Source: M0108 sp044228695 (GTDB lineage: Bacteria > Pseudomonadota > Gammaproteobacteria > Chromatiales > Chromatiaceae). From it: a stretch of 9,944 bases of DNA. Shown one piece after another: positions 7,788 through 9,944 of this stretch. The DNA lies in the NCBI GenBank assembly GCA_044228695.1, contig JBGAUK010000111.1, positions 1 to 9,944 of the forward strand. Reading direction: 5' to 3'. The notes below the pieces were generated by a model, which worked only from the letters and a program-made list of their open reading frames with translations, did no database searches and had not been told where the DNA came from. The translations under genes and the position numbers were made by a program. Positions within the stretch are counted from its first letter, which is position 1. Every line of letters starts with the position of its first letter.

Positions 7788-7955
7788 GTGAGTGACCCTG
7801 CCACTGAGCCCCAGAGGCCTTCGGTTCGGCGGGCCATCCACCAGGCCCGGAGCTACGGCGCTTGTTCCGGGCCCTTACCCAGAGCCGCTTGCAACCCCGG
7901 GATGCTCAATCCGTCTCCCAGCCCCGCTCGGTCCCCGGGCGGGTATGCTGGGTGA
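7788..7955 (+). CDS. Possible small ORF, 55 aa, of doubtful status
   Basis: A GTG at 7788 is preceded by AAGGAG (7773-7778) with a 9-nt spacer, a better ribosome binding site than several real genes here have. The frame encodes MSDPATEPQRPSVRRAIHQA and then a Pro/Ser/Gly-rich tail, ending in TGA at 7953-7955. Its last 50 nt overlap the end of the convergent gene at 7906. A switch of frame near 7857 would give a more protein-like tail (RLFRALTQSRLQPRDAQ), so it could be a frameshifted or decayed gene. No family is recognised; it may equally be noncoding. Confidence 0.25.
   Translation: MSDPATEPQRPSVRRAIHQARSYGACSGPLPRAACNPGMLNPSPSPARSPGGYAG
7844..7873. terminator. Strong stem-loop between convergent genes, candidate terminator
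   Basis: The arms GGCCCGGAGC (7844-7853) and GTTCCGGGCC (7864-7873) form a 10-bp stem with one G-U pair and a 10-nt loop. It lies in the 131-nt gap between the DUF3313 gene stop and the stop of the converging membrane-protein gene. Neither strand has a proper U-tract after it, so it is not a textbook intrinsic terminator. It could act as a pause or 3'-end stabilising hairpin for either transcript. Confidence 0.4.
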
Positions 7956-8526
7956 TGACCCGGGGTTGCGGCCCTGCCTCCAGAACCTGAATCGGCTTGT
8001 CCCGACGACCGAGCCGCGGCAGGTCTTCCCCGTTGGCCAGCCGGTCCTGGCGAGCGCGCACCCCATAGCCAATCGCGGCGCCTCCGGCGGTGGAGAGCGC
8101 CAGCACGCCCAGGGAGATCATCTGGGTCATCAATAGCAGCAGTCCCGCGCCCACGCCGCCGGCAATGATGAGACCGGTCTTGGCCTGACTACCAAATCGG
8201 GCGCGTTGCTGTTGACGTTGCGCCTGGCGCTGGGTGTTCTTGATCTCCCGGATTTTTTCCTGCTCCACCCGCACCCGGAGCTGTTCCTTCTCCCGTGAAA
8301 AGCTGGCCTGGGCCTTGGCCAGGGATTCCTTGCGGGCACCGGTGGCAATGGCGTTGAACCAGAGGGTAGTCATGGCCGCGACAGTAACACCCAGGGCGCC
8401 AAAGAGCGGCCAGGTTTGCGTCAGGTCGGTTTTCAGGGCGGTATAGACGATCAAACCCGTGGAACCCTGAAGGAAGAAGATACCAATCAGGAACTTGACG
8501 AGACTGGAAAGATGCAGGGAGAACAT
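7906..8526 (-). CDS. Small membrane protein with basic coiled-coil segment, hypothetical
   Basis: I do not recognise a family. With the ATG at 8526 the protein is 206 aa; a TTG 8 codons upstream (8550) is also open, and neither has a clear Shine-Dalgarno. Two N-terminal membrane helices (about 11-30, FLIGIFFLQGSTGLIVYTA, and about 39-60) are followed by a highly charged helix (about 65-112; KESLAKAQASFSREKEQLRV and Gln/Arg repeats around RQAQRQQQRAR). A long hydrophobic, Gly-rich segment follows (about 117-155), then a hydrophilic tail of about 50 residues. A TATCAT hexamer at 8565-8570 (minus strand) could be a -10 box but lacks a good -35. It converges on the DUF3313 gene. Coding is likely from codon bias and the ordered architecture. 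Confidence 0.78.
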   Translation of the reverse strand: MFSLHLSSLVKFLIGIFFLQGSTGLIVYTALKTDLTQTWPLFGALGVTVAAMTTLWFNAIATGARKESLAKAQASFSREKEQLRVRVEQEKIREIKNTQRQAQRQQQRARFGSQAKTGLIIAGGVGAGLLLLMTQMISLGVLALSTAGGAAIGYGVRARQDRLANGEDLPRLGRRDKPIQVLEAGPQPRVITQHTRPGTERGWETD

Positions 8527-8730
8527 GGCGGTCTGGGGGATAGGGAGCAAGGAGGCATCTTAGGATGATAACGGATTCCAGACCGGCAGAGGCCTGGCAG
8601 ATGGTTCCTTATGGGCAGCGAAAGACCCCGTTCGGCCTTGGTCCACTATTACCACGGCCCGCCGGGGGCGCGGGGGCGCGGGGGCGCGGGAAGTGACCGA
8701 TGGCCAGGAATTGCGCCTAGCGGCCTGGTC
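8527..8730. other. Intergenic region between the two minus-strand genes
   Basis: This 204-bp gap carries the G-rich repeat at 8664-8690 and, near 8565-8570, a possible -10 element for the membrane-protein gene. I see no supported gene and no intrinsic terminator with a U-tract. An open plus-strand frame starting at 8611 is Arg/Gly-rich and continues as an antisense shadow of the repeat in the DUF2887 gene. Confidence 0.6.
8664..8690 (+). repeat. Three GGGGGCGC repeats plus GGG, potential G-quadruplex
   Basis: Three perfect head-to-tail 8-bp units are followed by GGG, giving four G-runs (5, 5, 5 and 3) separated by identical 3-nt CGC loops. This satisfies the usual G3+N1-7 quadruplex pattern. 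It starts 40 nt beyond the stop of the DUF2887 gene. The G-rich strand is the template for that transcript, so a fold there could slow polymerase. Confidence 0.8.
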
Positions 8731-9630
8731 TCAATGCAAATCTCCGAAGAGTTCATCGAGGCTGGTGGCAGTAAGGATGCGCTCGGACCATCGCAACAGG
8801 GTTTCGGTATCGGCGGACGCCAGGCGCTGACGCGTCGCAGGCATCGGCGGGCCAAACTTAGCGGTGACCTGGCGCAGCAGGGTGTCCGCCACGCCTCCCT
8901 GCCGGCCTTCCTGCCGGCCCTCCTGGCGACCCTCCTGGCGACCCTCCTGGCGACCCTCCTGGCGACCCTCCTGGCGGCCTTCACCAAAGACCTCCTGGTA
9001 AAAGCGGGTCTTCTTTAACTCCATCTCGGGTAAGTGCAACATGGCGCGGATCTCCTCGCGGGACAAGGTGGGGAATTTATAGACCAGAATGGTTTCGACC
9101 AGATCCAGCACCTCCAGCGGGTCGGCACCGGGATCGGGGGTGGCGACCAAGGCGCGGGCCTCGGCGGGCGCTTGCGCGGTATCCAGGATGATGAGGCGCG
9201 CGAGCCGGGCATCCAGACTCAGACCGGTCATGCCTAGTAGGTCCTGGAGATAGACCCGCCGCAGCAGGCCACAGTTCAGGAGACTCTCATAAGGGGTGAG
9301 GCGGCCGGTATCGACGCCGGGATGGGGGAAGACGACGACAGCCTGCCAGGGTCGGGTGACCCGGTGCCGGTAGAGATAGAGAAAGATCGCCGCCAGCCAC
9401 CGCCCATAGAAGGTCGGGCGCCCCTGAAACTGGGCCTCGGTGAAGATGATGGGCGCCTCGGGATGTCCCGCCGGAGGCAGCAGGACGCCATCCAGGCGAA
9501 ACGCGGTCTGCTTGACCTCGATCGCCTGCATGCGATAGTCCGCCGCTGCGTGAATGTCCAGGCCGGCCAGGGTGAAGGCCAGCGCCGGGCGCTCTTGAAA
9601 CAGCCGGTAGAGCAGAGAATCGGTGTGCAT
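8731..9630 (-). CDS. DUF2887 (PD-(D/E)XK-like) protein with DUF4351-type C-terminus
   Basis: This 299-aa protein begins with the DUF2887 pattern HTDSLLYRLFQERP (2-15), followed by AIEVKQTAFRLDGVLLPP (36-53) and PIIFTEAQFQGRPTFYGRW (60-78). Asp47, Glu65 and Gln67 fit the D...ExQ core of the PD-(D/E)XK-like fold assigned to this family. Residues 79-215 hold the rest of the domain, including LYLYRHR, WQAVVVFPHPG and MLHLPEMELKKTRFYQEVFG. Seven EGRQ tetrapeptides follow (217-244). The final section (247-299; LRQVTAKFGPP, LRWSERILTATSLDELFG) resembles DUF4351. GAGG lies 7 nt before the ATG. Related proteins are often annotated as Rpn-type or putative transposase-associated nucleases. Nuclease activity here is inferred from fold, not shown. 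It faces away from the DUF4338-like ORF. Confidence 0.87.
   Translation of the reverse strand: MHTDSLLYRLFQERPALAFTLAGLDIHAAADYRMQAIEVKQTAFRLDGVLLPPAGHPEAPIIFTEAQFQGRPTFYGRWLAAIFLYLYRHRVTRPWQAVVVFPHPGVDTGRLTPYESLLNCGLLRRVYLQDLLGMTGLSLDARLARLIILDTAQAPAEARALVATPDPGADPLEVLDLVETILVYKFPTLSREEIRAMLHLPEMELKKTRFYQEVFGEGRQEGRQEGRQEGRQEGRQEGRQEGRQGGVADTLLRQVTAKFGPPMPATRQRLASADTETLLRWSERILTATSLDELFGDLH
8899..8982 (-). repeat. Seven 12-bp tandem repeats encoding EGRQ units
   Basis: Seven contiguous 12-bp units (plus-strand form CTGGCGACCCTC) lie inside the DUF2887 gene. The four central units, 8923-8970, are identical; the two at the 5' end on the plus strand (8899-8922) and the last (8971-8982) differ by a few bases, mostly synonymously. 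Gain or loss of a unit changes the protein by four residues and keeps the frame. The encoded stretch is a charged linker between the nuclease-like domain and the C-terminal domain. Confidence 0.95.
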
Positions 9631-9662
9631 GGGCGGACCTCGGGGCCGGATTGCTCTGCCCT

Positions 9663-9689
9663 AGTGTAGCCGAGACCGGACTTGGTAAA
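9663..9689 (-). promoter_or_regulatory. Weak candidate promoter for the DUF2887 gene
   Basis: On the minus strand TTTACC (4 of 6) and TACACT (4 of 6) are separated by 15 nt, about 33 nt upstream of the ATG at 9630. The spacing is short, so the assignment is uncertain. Confidence 0.27.
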
Positions 9690-9758
9690 GGCCCTTATCG
9701 CAGGGCTGACCCGTTCTAGCGAGGATTGGCTGTTGTCACCGGCGGTTGCCCTCTACTC

Positions 9759-9787
9759 TGGACATTGCCCCGTCGTCCGGGTATAAA
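9759..9787 (+). promoter_or_regulatory. Near-consensus sigma70 promoter
   Basis: TGGACA (9759-9764) and TATAAA (9782-9787) each match the sigma70 consensus at 5 of 6 positions, with the ideal 17-nt spacer. Transcription would begin near 9794, giving a leader of about 28 nt before the GTG at 9822. It is the best promoter-like sequence I found in the window. Confidence 0.7.
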
Positions 9788-9821
9788 GCGCGTTGGTCCC
9801 CTGCTGCCCGAGGCCCAGTGC

Positions 9822-9944
9822 GTGAACCTGCGCGAGGTCATCCTGCAACCCGTCGCCGCGTCCGAGGAGGCGCGCTTCCAGGCCCTGATGGACACCCATC
9901 ACTACCTGGGCGCGCTGCCGAAGATCGGGCACACCCTGTGGTAT
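9822..9944 (+). CDS. DUF4338 / DruA-like protein, N-terminal fragment cut by window edge
   Basis: Only 41 codons are present, open to the right edge. They encode NLREVILQPVAASEEARFQA, LMDTHHYLGALPKIG and HTLWY. The HHYLG...PKIG.TLWY pattern is the conserved opening of DUF4338, the domain of the Druantia protein DruA, which also occurs in many stand-alone or transposase-fused proteins of mobile elements. The GTG at 9822 is preceded by GAGG (9810-9813) with an 8-nt spacer and by a strong promoter. The frame is open upstream to a TAG at 9717, with TTG alternatives at 9726 and 9765, but the promoter position favours the GTG. With a single short fragment I cannot tell whether this is a defence gene, an element-borne gene or a remnant. 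Confidence 0.75.
   Translation, partial: MNLREVILQPVAASEEARFQALMDTHHYLGALPKIGHTLWY

Noticed and set aside
6896..7837. A 313-aa minus-strand open frame overlapping the DUF3313 gene
   Set aside because: It lacks any recognisable domain and lies opposite a lipoprotein gene with a clear lipobox and family motif.
8899..8982. The tandem repeat as a CRISPR array
   Set aside because: The units are 12 bp, contiguous and without spacers, and they are translated in frame within a conserved gene.
8611..9018. Plus-strand ORF with a Leu-Ala-Thr-Leu repeat
   Set aside because: The repeat is the antisense reading of the EGRQ repeat in the DUF2887 gene, and the rest is Arg/Gly-rich shadow sequence.
9691..9706. 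Stem GCCCT/AGGGC with a 6-nt loop as a terminator or attenuator
   Set aside because: It is only 5 bp, has no U-tract and lies between divergent genes, so chance occurrence is likely.
9690..9822. Terminal inverted repeat of an insertion sequence upstream of the DUF4338-like ORF
   Set aside because: I could not identify a defined element end or a target duplication; the other end is outside the window.

Overview
This is a G+C-rich bacterial window (about two-thirds G+C by eye) with dense coding, short gaps and strong G/C third-codon bias. Long antisense shadow ORFs lie opposite most real genes. The gene content suggests a Gram-negative proteobacterium: an RND pump with a lipoprotein adaptor, a periplasmic binding protein and a DUF3313 lipoprotein. 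A DUF2887 protein with Gly-Arg-Gln-Glu repeats and a DUF4338 (DruA-like) ORF would fit a gammaproteobacterium of the Chromatiaceae type. That placement is inference only. I see no rRNA, tRNA or CRISPR array.

Layout. Positions 1-2897 (minus strand) hold a two-gene efflux operon: a periplasmic adaptor lipoprotein followed, with a 4-base ATGA overlap, by an HAE1-type RND transporter cut off by the left edge. Across a 163-bp divergent gap, the plus strand carries five genes from 3061 to 7774. The first two are unrecognised cytoplasmic proteins (93 and 362 aa). The last three are packed tightly: an AapJ/BztA/YhdW-type amino-acid binding protein without its ABC permease or ATPase, an ArsB/NhaD/SLC13-type membrane transporter, and a DUF3313 outer-membrane-type lipoprotein. 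The right side holds two minus-strand genes, a small membrane protein with a charged coiled coil (7906-8526) and a DUF2887 PD-(D/E)XK-like protein with a 7-unit, 12-bp in-frame repeat (8731-9630). Last comes the start of a plus-strand DUF4338/DruA-like ORF with a near-consensus sigma70 promoter, running off the right edge.

How the genes may work together. The efflux pair is a standard two-gene tripartite-pump cassette; its outer-membrane partner is not in view. The binding protein, secondary transporter and lipoprotein are spaced as one transcriptional unit (12-nt gap, then a 4-nt overlap). An orphan binding protein coupled to an ion-transporter-superfamily carrier is the most unusual functional arrangement here. 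The right end looks like accessory DNA: DUF2887 and DUF4338 families are both common around mobile elements, and two sequence oddities (a 12-bp minisatellite and a G-quadruplex-type tract) lie in or just beyond the DUF2887 gene.
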